Assembly (NCBI RefSeq): GCF_034652275.1
Contig: NZ_JAXIWG010000001.1
Location: forward strand, 1,240,001-1,304,000
Direction: 5' to 3'
Source of the DNA: Yoonia sp034652275
Lineage (GTDB): Bacteria > Pseudomonadota > Alphaproteobacteria > Rhodobacterales > Rhodobacteraceae
Length of the DNA: 64,000 bases
Part shown: positions 38,491 through 47,064 of the stretch, one piece after another
Position numbering within the stretch: position 1 is the first letter of the stretch
Layout of the letters: each line of letters begins with the position of its first letter
Program-made: the position numbers and the translations under genes
Notes under the pieces: model-generated
Told to the model about the DNA's origin: nothing
What the model saw: the letters and a program-made list of their open reading frames with translations, nothing else
Databases searched by the model: none

Positions 38491-39258
38491 TCAGCGGCTG
38501 GCGTCGGGTGTGAAGGTCGAGAAATCGACCGTCGTTCCGAGCATTTGCAGATAGGCGATCAGCGCATCCATTTCCGACACACCGGGGCGGCCGTCGAAAT
38601 TGCGGATCTGTGCGCCCGGATAGCGTTCGAGCAGATCGTCATAGGCGTCGGTATCAGGGTCTGCCTGCGCCAGCACATCGGCGGCCGCGACCGCGATCAT
38701 CTCTTCGGTATAGGGCACGCCCACGATGCGATGCGTGCGCACCAGATCGGCGGTGTGGCTGGCGTTGACATAGCTGTCCAGCAGAAAGGCGTAGCCCGGC
38801 ATGATCGATTCCGGCACGACGGATTGTGGCGCGATCAGGTGATCCAGATGCCAGGCATCCGAATACTTGCCGCCCACCCGCGCCAGATCGGGGCCGGTAC
38901 GTTTCGACCCCCACTGGAACGGATGGTCATACATCGATTCCGCCGCCAGCGAATAATGGCCATAGCGTTCGACCTCGTCGCGCATCGGGCGGATCATCTG
39001 GCTGTGGCAGACATAGCAGCCTTCGCGGATATAGATGTCGCGCCCCGCCAGTTCGAGCGGTGAATAGGGCCGCACCCCGTCCACCTTTTCGATCGTGTTC
39101 TCGAGGTAGAACAGAGGCACGATTTCCACCAGCCCGCCGACCGCCACCACCACAAGGGAGGTGACAAGCAGCAATGTGGGCGAGCGTTCGAGGATCGCAT
39201 GTTTCGACAGGAAACCCTTGGCGGGTGCCGGTGCGGATGTGTTTGGTGTCTCGGTCAT
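38491..39258 (-). CDS. ccoO: cbb3 oxidase monohaem subunit CcoO
   Basis: 255-residue cytochrome c subunit. One TM anchor (LLLVTSLVVVAVGGLVEIVPLFYL, about 29-52) precedes the haem motif CYVCH (81-85), with TGPDLARVGGKYSDAWHLDHL near 120 and an axial Met in ESIMPGYAFL. It lies 12 bases after ccoN. Confidence 0.97.
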   Translation of the reverse strand: MTETPNTSAPAPAKGFLSKHAILERSPTLLLVTSLVVVAVGGLVEIVPLFYLENTIEKVDGVRPYSPLELAGRDIYIREGCYVCHSQMIRPMRDEVERYGHYSLAAESMYDHPFQWGSKRTGPDLARVGGKYSDAWHLDHLIAPQSVVPESIMPGYAFLLDSYVNASHTADLVRTHRIVGVPYTEEMIAVAAADVLAQADPDTDAYDDLLERYPGAQIRNFDGRPGVSEMDALIAYLQMLGTTVDFSTFTPDASR

Positions 39259-39270
39259 TTCTTAGGCCTC

Positions 39271-40866
39271 CTATTCAGCCGGCACGCCGACCGGGGCGGT
39301 GACTTTGACGCCACCCCGGATCGTCATGAAGATGTTCCAGGCCATGATGATCCCACCTGCGAGGTACAGAACCCCGCCCAGACCGCGGACCACATACATC
39401 GGGAACTTGGCGGACACGGTGTCGGCAAAGCTGTTCACGAGGAACCCGTTGGCATCGACTTCGCGCCACATCAGGCCTTCCATGATGCCGGTGACCCACA
39501 TCGAGGCGGCGTAGAGGATGATGCCGATCGTGGCCAACCAGAAGTGCCAGTTGATCGCGGACATGGAATACATCTGCGCACGCCCCCAGAGTTTCGGTGT
39601 CAGGAAGTAGAGAGCGGCAAAGGTAATCATGCCGTTCCAGCCAAGCGCGCCGGAATGCACATGCCCGATGGTCCAGTCGGTGTAATGCGACAGGCTGTTG
39701 ACCGCACGGATCGACATCATCGGCCCCTCGAATGTGGACATGCCGTAGAAGGCAAGGCTGATGACCATCATGCGGATGATCGGATCGGTGCGCAGCTTGT
39801 CCCATGCCCCTTGCAGGGTCATCAGACCGTTGATCATGCCACCCCAGCTTGGCATCCACAGGATGATCGAGAACACCATGCCCAGCGTCGAGGCCCAGTC
39901 AGGCAGCGCGGTGTAGTGCAAATGGTGCGGACCCGCCCAGATATAAAGAAAGATCAGCGCCCAGAAGTGGATGATCGACAGTTTGTAGCTGAACACCGGA
40001 CGGCCGGCCTGTTTGGGGACGAAGTAATACATCATCCCCAGGAACCCGGCGGTCAGGAAAAAGCCCACGGCGTTGTGGCCATACCACCACTGCACCATCG
40101 CATCCTGCACACCCGAGAAGATCTGCACGGATTTGCTGCCCCAGATGCTGACGGGGATGCTCAGGTTGTTGACGATATGCAGCATCGCCACGGTGACGAT
40201 GAAGGCCAGCAGGAACCAGTTGGCGACATAGATGTGCCGCTCCTGCCGTTTGAACAACGTGCCAAGGAAAACAGCCAGAAACGCGACCCAGACCACGGTC
40301 AGCCAGATATCGACGTACCATTCAGGCTCTGCATATTCCTTGGACTGTGTCGCGCCGAGCAGATAGCCGGTCGCCGCCAGAACGATGAACAGGTTGTAGC
40401 CCCAGAACACGAACCACCCAAGGTTCCCGCCCCAAAGCCGCGCGCCGCAGGTGCGTTGCACGATATAGAAGGACGACATGATCAGAGCATTGCCGCCAAA
40501 TGCGAAAATCACCGCAGAGGTGTGCAGCGGGCGCAGGCGGCCGAAGTTGGCATAGGGTTGCAGCACTTCGAAATTGAGCTGCGGAAAGGCGAGCTGGAAC
40601 GCGATGACGACGCCCACCAGAAAGCCCACGACGCCCCAGAATGTCGTGGCGATGACCCCGGCGCGGACAACATCGTCCATGTAGCCCGTGGGCGTGGCCA
40701 TGGCCGGCTGTTCCATCTGGCGAAGCACGCGGATGAACATGAAACCGGATACGCCCAGAATGATGATGGCATGGACAATATAGGCGGTATCACGCCCCCA
40801 ATTGGCCGCCATTGCTGCAAAAAGGGCAGTCACCCCCAATGCCGCGAGCTTGAAATAATTCCCCAT
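39271..40866 (-). CDS. ccoN: cbb3 oxidase catalytic subunit CcoN
   Basis: 531-residue haem-copper oxidase subunit I, high-affinity type. About 12 TM helices are present, with haem and CuB histidines in RPLHTSAVIFAFGGN, WYGHNAVGFFLTAGFLG, WAGPHHLHYTALPDW and DWTIGHVHSGALGWNG. I begin at the ATG at 40866, which has AGGGG six bases upstream; an ATG six codons earlier lacks a site. First gene of ccoNOQP, behind two FNR boxes. Confidence 0.97.
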   Translation of the reverse strand: MGNYFKLAALGVTALFAAMAANWGRDTAYIVHAIIILGVSGFMFIRVLRQMEQPAMATPTGYMDDVVRAGVIATTFWGVVGFLVGVVIAFQLAFPQLNFEVLQPYANFGRLRPLHTSAVIFAFGGNALIMSSFYIVQRTCGARLWGGNLGWFVFWGYNLFIVLAATGYLLGATQSKEYAEPEWYVDIWLTVVWVAFLAVFLGTLFKRQERHIYVANWFLLAFIVTVAMLHIVNNLSIPVSIWGSKSVQIFSGVQDAMVQWWYGHNAVGFFLTAGFLGMMYYFVPKQAGRPVFSYKLSIIHFWALIFLYIWAGPHHLHYTALPDWASTLGMVFSIILWMPSWGGMINGLMTLQGAWDKLRTDPIIRMMVISLAFYGMSTFEGPMMSIRAVNSLSHYTDWTIGHVHSGALGWNGMITFAALYFLTPKLWGRAQMYSMSAINWHFWLATIGIILYAASMWVTGIMEGLMWREVDANGFLVNSFADTVSAKFPMYVVRGLGGVLYLAGGIIMAWNIFMTIRGGVKVTAPVGVPAE

Positions 40867-40950
40867 GGAATTCCCCTTATCCATCGCGCCACAACACGGC
40901 CCGATCCTTTGTCGATGATGGGGTTATGCGGTTGTCCGCCGATGCGGTCG

Positions 40951-40986
40951 TTGATGTGGATCAACCGGTCGCTTGACATGGATCAA
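40951..40986. promoter_or_regulatory. Two tandem FNR boxes between ccoN and the usp gene
   Basis: TTGATGTGGATCAA (40951-40964) is a perfect FNR site. TTGACATGGATCAA (40973-40986) is a second with one mismatch. Their centres are 22 bp apart, two helical turns, so two dimers would bind on the same face. They lie 85-120 bases from ccoN and about 100-130 from the divergent usp gene. Confidence 0.85.
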
Positions 40987-41083
40987 TACAAACGCCCGCG
41001 CCACGCGGCATAGAGAGAGTGAGGAGCGGTTTGCGCGAACGATCGCCCCCTGACAATGCTTGTGACGGGGAAGGGCCAGAGTA

Positions 41084-41917
41084 ATGGCATACAAGATCAT
41101 TTCGACCGTTTTGACGGATAGCGACGCATCAACCGAAGGGCTCGACGCCGCGATCACGCTGGCCGCGCGGATGGATACGCATCTGGAAATCTTCGTGGTC
41201 ACCATCTGCCACAGCGAAACGAACAGCTACTACATGGGCGGCGAGGCGCTGACCATCGAACGCCAGACACGCGACGCCATGGCGGAACGTGAAAAGCTGG
41301 ACGCTTGGGTCAATCAGCGGATGCAGGGCGAACCCGTCCGCTGGGCGCTGCAATCGGCGACCGTGCAAGGGCCTGCGCTGACGGCCTATCTGGCACGCAA
41401 GCTGCGGTTTTGCGATCTGGTGGTGCTGCCGCGCCCCTATCAGGACAATCCCGATGCCGCCGTTCTGGTCGAAGCCTGCCTTTTCGCCGCCGAACGCCCC
41501 GTGTTGATGATTCCCAAAGGCTGCAAGGCCCCCGAAGCGGGCGGGCATATCCTGATGGGCTGGAACGACGGGGCCGAAGCGTTGGCTGCCGCGCGTGCCG
41601 CCCTGCCCTTGCTGCAACAGGCCGATGTCGCCGATATCTGCATCATCGACCCGCCGATGCATGCCGCTGACCGCTCCGATCCGGGTGGTGCGATGGCGCA
41701 ATATCTGATGCGCCACGGCACGCGGTCCGAGGTCGCAGTGCTCGCCAAGACCGAACCGCATGTGGGTGACATCCTGCTACGCCGCGCACGCGAGGTCGGC
41801 GCACATCTGATCGTCAGCGGCGCCTACGGCCATTCCCGCCTGCGCGAAGCGGTCTTTGGCGGGGCGACCCGCAGCCTGCTGGAACAGGCAGACCGCCCGA
41901 TCCTGATGTCACGGTAA
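41084..41917 (+). CDS. Universal stress protein, tandem UspA domains
   Basis: 277 residues with two Usp folds. The second ends SGAYGHSRLREAVFGGATRSLLEQADRPILMS, the G-x2-G-x9-G-[ST] ATP-binding pattern (about 245-277). The first domain lacks a clear nucleotide motif. Divergent from ccoN with shared FNR boxes, so likely micro-oxic induced, as seen for usp genes next to cbb3 operons elsewhere. Confidence 0.9.
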   Translation: MAYKIISTVLTDSDASTEGLDAAITLAARMDTHLEIFVVTICHSETNSYYMGGEALTIERQTRDAMAEREKLDAWVNQRMQGEPVRWALQSATVQGPALTAYLARKLRFCDLVVLPRPYQDNPDAAVLVEACLFAAERPVLMIPKGCKAPEAGGHILMGWNDGAEALAAARAALPLLQQADVADICIIDPPMHAADRSDPGGAMAQYLMRHGTRSEVAVLAKTEPHVGDILLRRAREVGAHLIVSGAYGHSRLREAVFGGATRSLLEQADRPILMSR

Positions 41918-41979
41918 GGCGGGGTTCACCCTGTCGCCTCTCATGGCTAAGAAGGTCGAGAAAACCCCGACCTACGGAG

Positions 41980-42705
41980 TTACGAATACACATCCTCGCC
42001 GGTTTCGGCTTTCAGCGCGTCGAGGTCGGGCACCTTGATGTCGCGGCGGTCGTCGAAGGCGATGATGCCGTCTTTCTTGAGCGCGGTCATCTGGCGGCTG
42101 ACGGTCTCGATCGTCAGGCCAAGGTAATTCGCCATCGTCTCGCGCGTGATGGGCAGGATAAACGAGATTTTCTCGGTCGCGCCGGGCTTGAGCTTCACCA
42201 TCCGGGTGGCGATCATATAGAGCAGCGAGGCGATCTTTTCGCGCGCGGTCTTGCGGCCAAGGACCAGCATCCATTCGCGCGCGGCGTCCAGTTCGTCCAG
42301 CGTCATTTCCAAGAGGCGCTGGCCGACATGCGGGGTCTGTTCGATCAGTTTCTCGAATGGCTTGCGCCGGAAACAGCACAGCATCAGGTCGGTTTCGGCA
42401 ACGATGTCGTTGTCGATGGTATCGCGGTTGGGGCGACCCATGAAATCTGCTGGCAACAGCAGGCCCACCATCTGCACCCGTCCGTCGGGCATGGTGCGCG
42501 TCAGGCTGGCGACACCCGACACGATCGATCCGACAAATTCCAGCGGATCGCCTGCAAAGAATACGGTCTGCCCCGCAGCATAGGACCGATAATACTTGAT
42601 CTGTTCCAAGAGGTCGATTTCATCGGGTTCGCATTTGGAACAGACCGCGTTGTACCGGATCGGGCAATCCGTACATGATTTCATGTTCGGGACGGCGAGC
42701 GTCAT
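41980..42705 (-). CDS. fnrL: FNR-type oxygen-sensing regulator FnrL
   Basis: 241-residue Crp/Fnr regulator. The N-terminal cysteines Cys11, Cys14, Cys22 and Cys25, with Cys110 or Cys111 in LMLCCF, can ligate the oxygen-labile [4Fe-4S] cluster. The C-terminal HTH reads ITRETMANYLGLTIETVSRQMTALKKDGII (about 185-215), with the E--SR recognition residues that read TTGAT. It should activate ccoNOQP, ccoGHIS and the usp gene through the boxes in this window. Confidence 0.96.
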   Translation of the reverse strand: MTLAVPNMKSCTDCPIRYNAVCSKCEPDEIDLLEQIKYYRSYAAGQTVFFAGDPLEFVGSIVSGVASLTRTMPDGRVQMVGLLLPADFMGRPNRDTIDNDIVAETDLMLCCFRRKPFEKLIEQTPHVGQRLLEMTLDELDAAREWMLVLGRKTAREKIASLLYMIATRMVKLKPGATEKISFILPITRETMANYLGLTIETVSRQMTALKKDGIIAFDDRRDIKVPDLDALKAETGEDVYS

Positions 42706-42817
42706 TTTATAAGTTCCTGGTCGGTCTGGCTGGGGGGATGATGCATGAAAAACGCAGGTTTAGCCATGATCAATTTGAAGATGCGCATATGACCGGTCGC
42801 GCTGCCCCAAAGCAGCG

Positions 42818-43699
42818 CTATCCGCGCGGTACATCCCACCGGCGCAGCATCCAGTACCATTGGTCCGGATGGGCGAGGATTCGCGCCGACAGGCTGTCGT
42901 TGAACGCCTGCGTCATCGTCACCGGATCGCTGTGCGCGATAGGCTCTTCGAAGATCACATCGAAACTTTCGCCATCCGCGCGGCGCAAACCGTAAGCAGG
43001 CACCATTGGCAAATCATATTTGAGCGCAAGCTCTGCCGCCGCAAGCGAGGTCATCGCCGGATGCCCCAGAAACGGTAGCGGCGTGCCATCGGCATGTTTC
43101 TCATCGAGCAGGATCGCCATGAACCCACCGGTACGCAGATGCCGGATCAGAGATTTTGTGCCCGCACGTCCGGTTTCAAGGATCGGCATGCCGCCCGCTT
43201 CGATCCCTGCGCGCAGGCGGCGCTGGTAGTGCGGGTTGGGCTGGCGGCGGTAAATCGCGCCGGTTTCCATCCCGCGCGATTTCAACACCGCGCGCACGGC
43301 TTCCCATTGCCCGAAATGGCCCGAGACAATAAGCGCGCCCTTGCCCGCATCGCGCGCCGCGACAAGGGCTGCAAGGCCCGGGCCTTCGGGGTGAAACTTG
43401 TCCTGACGCGACTGGAATTCGGCACAATGGTAAATCTCGAACAGGGTCTGTCCCATCGCATGGCCCATCGCCTGCCCAAGCTGCGCGCGCGCCTTGCGGT
43501 CCATGGTTGGAAACACCCGCAGCACCTGACGGTCGAACCGCCAGCGGGCGGGCGGAAACCAGCGCATCACAAAACCGATGGCCGCACCCAGCGCATGAGA
43601 GCGTTTGTCGAACCGGCGCGCACGCGACCACGTCAGAACGGACAGCAACGGCACATAGCGGAACTGGTTCCACGCGTATCGGAAAGGGCGATGCATCAT
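42818..43699 (-). CDS. Lysophospholipid/lipid A acyltransferase, LpxL (HtrB)-like
   Basis: 293 residues starting MMHRPFRYAWNQFRYVPLLS. The acyltransferase motif H-x4-E occurs in SGHFGQWEAV (near 122), followed by IYRRQPNPHYQRRLRAG and LLDEKHADGTPLPFLG blocks typical of LpxL/LpxM-family enzymes. It transfers an acyl chain to lipid A or a similar lipid at the inner membrane. The N-terminal region is amphipathic rather than a clear TM. The ribosome site is weak. Confidence 0.88.
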   Translation of the reverse strand: MMHRPFRYAWNQFRYVPLLSVLTWSRARRFDKRSHALGAAIGFVMRWFPPARWRFDRQVLRVFPTMDRKARAQLGQAMGHAMGQTLFEIYHCAEFQSRQDKFHPEGPGLAALVAARDAGKGALIVSGHFGQWEAVRAVLKSRGMETGAIYRRQPNPHYQRRLRAGIEAGGMPILETGRAGTKSLIRHLRTGGFMAILLDEKHADGTPLPFLGHPAMTSLAAAELALKYDLPMVPAYGLRRADGESFDVIFEEPIAHSDPVTMTQAFNDSLSARILAHPDQWYWMLRRWDVPRG

Positions 43700-43786
43700 G
43701 GCTGTCGTTTGACCGCTTGGGCCGGTCTTGCCAAGTGGCAAACCGCAACGGGCGCGGCAACTGGCCGACACCGTGGCAGCGCTGCG

Positions 43787-44255
43787 TCAGCAGATGGTGC
43801 AGCCTTGTGCTGCCGTGGGGGTAACAGGCGTGTAGCCTTCGCCCAGAACCCGTAGCATCCCGCCCGCGATATCGATGACCGGCACGTCACTGATTGCGGC
43901 GATCTGCCGCGCCGCACGCGAGGTGCGGTTACCGGACCGACAGATCAGCGCGATGCTTTGCCCGTCCTGCAACAGCGGGCCGACTGTGGCAAGGAAACTG
44001 TCCGCATCACGGTAACTGACCAGCAGCGCGCCTGCGATGACGCCGGTTTGCTGCCATTCCTCGGGTTCGCGGATATCGACCAGCAGGACATTCGGATCGC
44101 TGGCCAGAACCTGCCCCGACGGTGCCGCGGTGAACAGGTTGTCCTGTGCCGCCGCCGGACCCTGCGCCAGCGCTGCGGCAAGGACCGAGAGAAACCATAA
44201 TAGTACGCAAACTGTATTGGCGCGATCCGAATCGAGAAAAAAATCTGAAGCGCAT
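43787..44255 (-). pseudogene. Periplasmic rhodanese-like protein interrupted by a frameshift in a T7 run
   Basis: From the only well-placed ATG (44255, AAGG five bases upstream) the frame MRFRFF runs into seven T's (44237-44243). Staying in frame then gives an Arg/Gly-rich chain with no family likeness. Removing one T gives a signal peptide (VLLWFLSVLAAALAQ) and a full rhodanese domain: LVDIREPEEW, then the active-site loop LICRSGNRTSRAA with catalytic Cys, ending QGCTIC. No usable start codon exists in the domain frame downstream of its stop at 44255. It could be a true mutation, slippage in the T-run or a base-calling error. Confidence 0.8.
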
Positions 44256-44578
44256 CAGTGCCTTAAAGGTTCGTTCAGCGAGGAGGAAAGCGTAAGCCTA
44301 CGCACAACAGCATAAGCGTGCGCAAAGTTGTCTCTGGGCCGCGATCTATGTGATAACCTGCTGAAAGACTGAAAAAAACCGCGCAGCAGCCGGGTTCGTT
44401 CTGGTAAATGATTTAAACGAGCGAAACTGAGGCTCGGTGCTCAACATCCGCTCTAAGCCCGACGTCCCTGATGCTGCATCGGCCTCAGTTGTCTGTTATC
44501 ACCAAGGCAAAACGAGGGTGCGTCGAACAAGTTGCGTAGCCTAAATAGAGTTTGATCGGATTAAGAGGGGCGAGACAA
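44256..44578. other. Gene-free stretch at the left edge of the accessory island
   Basis: No gene is supported. Two imperfect 18-bp direct repeats, starting GCGTAAGCC at 44290 and GCATAAGCG at 44310, are exactly 20 bp apart (13 of 18 bases match). The first contains a GCGTA/TACGC dyad. The sequence becomes more AT-rich towards the right. I see no tRNA or integrase site. Confidence 0.5.
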
Positions 44579-45298
44579 GTGCTACACCAAGACACCCTTA
44601 CCGCTTTCATGAATACTTTTATGGGATATGGTGATTTCGACGCTGAGACTTGGTTCATAGGAATGGAGGAAGCAGGCGGCAACACCCTCCAAGATGTCCA
44701 GATCCGAATTGGCACATGGGAGGAACGTGGTCGACGTACTCTTGAAGACTGCGCCGAATATCATCAAGCGATTGGTGTCGCTCATTTGTTCACCTCTCCG
44801 GTGCGGGCCGCGCAGCCCACATGGGATTGGCTTATGCGAGCACAACTCAAATCCGAGGGCAAGGCGCATGACAAGACCGCGTCAAAAGCAATGCAGGTTC
44901 AGCGTTGGTTGCGCAGCGGTTCCAGAACCTGCGCAATTGAACTGTTGCCGCTTCCGTCACCTGATGCGACCATCTGGCATTATGATCGGTTCTCGAACGA
45001 TCCCATCTTGCGGAATAGATCCACTTATAGTGAATCGATGCTACCAACGCGGATCACAGCTATCAAGAATGCTATTAACAAACACAAGCCGCGTAATATA
45101 GTTTTTTATAGCAAAAAATATCTAGCGCACTGGCAAAATATTTCAGGTGTGAGTTTTGTTGAAGTCGACGGCCTTCATATTGCTCAGGTAGGCGACACGT
45201 CCTTTATATGCACCATTCATCCAACAATGAGGATAAAAGGTGAGGGCAGAAAGCTCGCTTACTGGGAAAACGTTGGTGCGCAGTTGGCGAACAAATAA
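44579..45298 (+). CDS. Unknown protein, possible uracil-DNA-glycosylase fold
   Basis: 239 residues from a GTG with AGAGGGG about nine bases upstream; the earlier TTG at 44552 is an alternative. A first strand-loop FDAETWFIGMEEAGG (about 18-32) is followed by an acidic helix, a WRxGSRTCAIELLPLP segment, a PRNIVFYSKKYLAHW strand-helix (about 183-197) and ICTIHPTMR near the end. The order GxxxGG loop, late I-V-F-Y strand and HP motif recalls the UDG superfamily, but the catalytic motif cannot be assigned. Codon use is more AT-rich than in its chromosomal neighbours, which points to transfer. Confidence 0.6.
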   Translation: MLHQDTLTAFMNTFMGYGDFDAETWFIGMEEAGGNTLQDVQIRIGTWEERGRRTLEDCAEYHQAIGVAHLFTSPVRAAQPTWDWLMRAQLKSEGKAHDKTASKAMQVQRWLRSGSRTCAIELLPLPSPDATIWHYDRFSNDPILRNRSTYSESMLPTRITAIKNAINKHKPRNIVFYSKKYLAHWQNISGVSFVEVDGLHIAQVGDTSFICTIHPTMRIKGEGRKLAYWENVGAQLANK

Positions 45299-45300
45299 TT

Positions 45301-45595
45301 TTAAGTTTGTTTCCGTAGATGGCTTTCAAACCTACGTTTTCCTGAACGGTACGCCAAACCGGACTTTTGCGCATCCGCAGCGAGTTGCAGAAAAGTCCGC
45401 ACAGCAGACGTCCAATTTTCAGAGGGCTCGAAGATTTCTTCAGCGTCTTTGTTTGACATGACCTCAGGGCGCAAAATGCTTGCACACAAGTGTGCTCTAT
45501 TTCACACGAAGCGTTCGTTCTGGAGCCCCTTGAAGTCGCGGTATATATACCTCGCTCCGACCTTTTCCACGCCACTTAACCACATCATATGTCAT
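45301..45595 (-). pseudogene. Possible small gene broken by a frameshift
   Basis: On the minus strand ATG (45595, GGAAG five bases upstream) opens MTYDVVKWRGKGRSEVYIPRL and stops after 32 codons at 45497. A second frame continues with RAHLCASILRP and then EVMSNKDAEEIFEPSENW, followed by an amphipathic helix and RRFESHLRKQT to the stop at 45301. The two parts look like one protein of about 100 residues joined by a shift near 45490-45500. No family recognised. They could also be chance frames. Confidence 0.3.
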
Positions 45596-45647
45596 AATTC
45601 TTCCACAATGTGCTGACAGAGCAGCTATAAACAAAAAAGGAGTTACA

Positions 45648-46034
45648 ATGCTGAAGAGATCATTTCTGACGCTCTGGATTATGATTTCTGTGATCAAACC
45701 TGGACTCACACAAGCTGATGAACCGTTTATGCCCTATATGAATCCTGAGGGCCCAGCCCCTCGAGAAATTCAATGCCGTATCGCGGACAATGGTACCATC
45801 TACCACAATGGTGCATGCTACTTTCAAGCAGATGTCGATGGTTCCTTCACGGTTGTAACCGGGAACGCCAAATACGCGGCAGCGGTATGGATGATAGGTG
45901 ACGGCCACGCAGAGGGCATGTGGACTGAAGAGGCTTATGCAAGCCATATGCATGGCCAACCTCATAATTTAAGTCGTTCTACCCAAGACTCGGCCTGCTG
46001 GGAAAACGACGAGCTTTCGATTTGCGCTTGGTGA
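45648..46034 (+). CDS. Small secreted protein, function unknown
   Basis: 128 residues with a signal peptide (MLKRSFLTLWIMISVIKPGLTQA, cut near 24) and a mature part of about 105 residues with four Cys (CRIAD, GACYF, SACWEN and SICAW), which could form two disulfides. AAGGAG sits five bases before the ATG, the best ribosome site in the island. No homologue recognised. Convergent with the TnsC-like gene, 67 bp between stops. Confidence 0.7.
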   Translation: MLKRSFLTLWIMISVIKPGLTQADEPFMPYMNPEGPAPREIQCRIADNGTIYHNGACYFQADVDGSFTVVTGNAKYAAAVWMIGDGHAEGMWTEEAYASHMHGQPHNLSRSTQDSACWENDELSICAW

Positions 46035-46101
46035 GTTGCAGTCTTTCCAGGACGTGGCTACCGGAGACCGATTGTGTGTCTAGAACTGGTTGATCAGAGC
46101 G

Positions 46102-47064
46102 TCACGAGATGAACGCCTGAAACGGTTTGTCTGGGCGGAACATGGTCTCGTAACCAACATAAGTGAAAGGCGTCGCCACGACGTTCACGTTGGCCTTTGC
46201 TGCCCAGAAGTTGACGTAGTGCTCGCGGGTCAAGATCGTCGAGCCTGAGTCTCGCGCACCTGCGATAGATGCGATCGTCATCTTGATAAGTGTGCCCCAC
46301 CTCATGGCAGACGCGACCGCGAGGCGGCGGTAAAAATCCTCGACCATGAGGTCCTCGTCGACGTCCAAGCCGTTTTTGAGCGCGAAGCTCCCGACGATTT
46401 CGTGGATTACCTCCATATCCACAGACAGGTCGATCCCTTCGAAATGGACATGGGTTCCCTTGGTTTGGGTCTGGTCGAGAGACCGCACATGACCCGCGAG
46501 TTCAGGAACGCCGGACATGATCAACATTAAGGGCCATCCCCGTGTTTTGATAAGGCCCTTAAAGTTGTCGAGGATCATCTCGCGGTCATTCTCGGACTTC
46601 CCGGCGAAAATATGCTGGGCCTCATCGAAATGAATCCCGATGATGCCCTGTGCTTGAGCCTGATGGGCGACCCGCGCCCAGATTTCGGTTTGGGTCAGGC
46701 GCGCATTATCAGAAATGTGGTAATCCATCGCCTTCAAGGTTCTCCGTCCCAGATCTTTCCACCCCCCTACCCGGCTCAAGTCGCACTGGACGATGCGCGC
46801 TGCGGCACCGTTGGACAGCAGGACCTGTTCTGCGTGGAGCAGCTTCAGGACCTCGTTTGTTTCGCGGGTCTTGCCGGACTCGCTCAGACCAGTGACCAGA
46901 AGCACTTCCCCTTCGAACCACTGTCCGCTCTTCAGGTTTCCCATGTGGCGGCTGAAAACTTCGCTGAACGCAGTCCGAAGCTTTTCGCCGCGAGCAAGTG
47001 GGAAATATCGGCCGATATTCTGGGCCGCCGTATCGGCGATCTCTTCATTATAAATGGATTTCAT
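46102..47064 (-). CDS. TnsC/TniB-like transposition ATPase
   Basis: 320-residue AAA protein of the TniB family, which links target choice to the transposase. Walker A GLSESGKT is at 59-66 and Walker B GIHFDEAQ has DE at 147-148; a sensor-like LIMSGVPELAG lies near 180. It lacks the long extensions of Tn7 TnsC. The ATG overlaps the stop of the TnsB-like gene by four bases. The usual next gene, tniQ/tnsD, is absent: the following 67 bp are non-coding and then a convergent unrelated gene begins. Confidence 0.9.
   Translation of the reverse strand: MKSIYNEEIADTAAQNIGRYFPLARGEKLRTAFSEVFSRHMGNLKSGQWFEGEVLLVTGLSESGKTRETNEVLKLLHAEQVLLSNGAAARIVQCDLSRVGGWKDLGRRTLKAMDYHISDNARLTQTEIWARVAHQAQAQGIIGIHFDEAQHIFAGKSENDREMILDNFKGLIKTRGWPLMLIMSGVPELAGHVRSLDQTQTKGTHVHFEGIDLSVDMEVIHEIVGSFALKNGLDVDEDLMVEDFYRRLAVASAMRWGTLIKMTIASIAGARDSGSTILTREHYVNFWAAKANVNVVATPFTYVGYETMFRPDKPFQAFIS

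Noticed and set aside
39199..41013. Plus-strand frame of about 600 codons opposite ccoN
   Set aside because: Same antisense type. ccoN has all haem and copper ligands.
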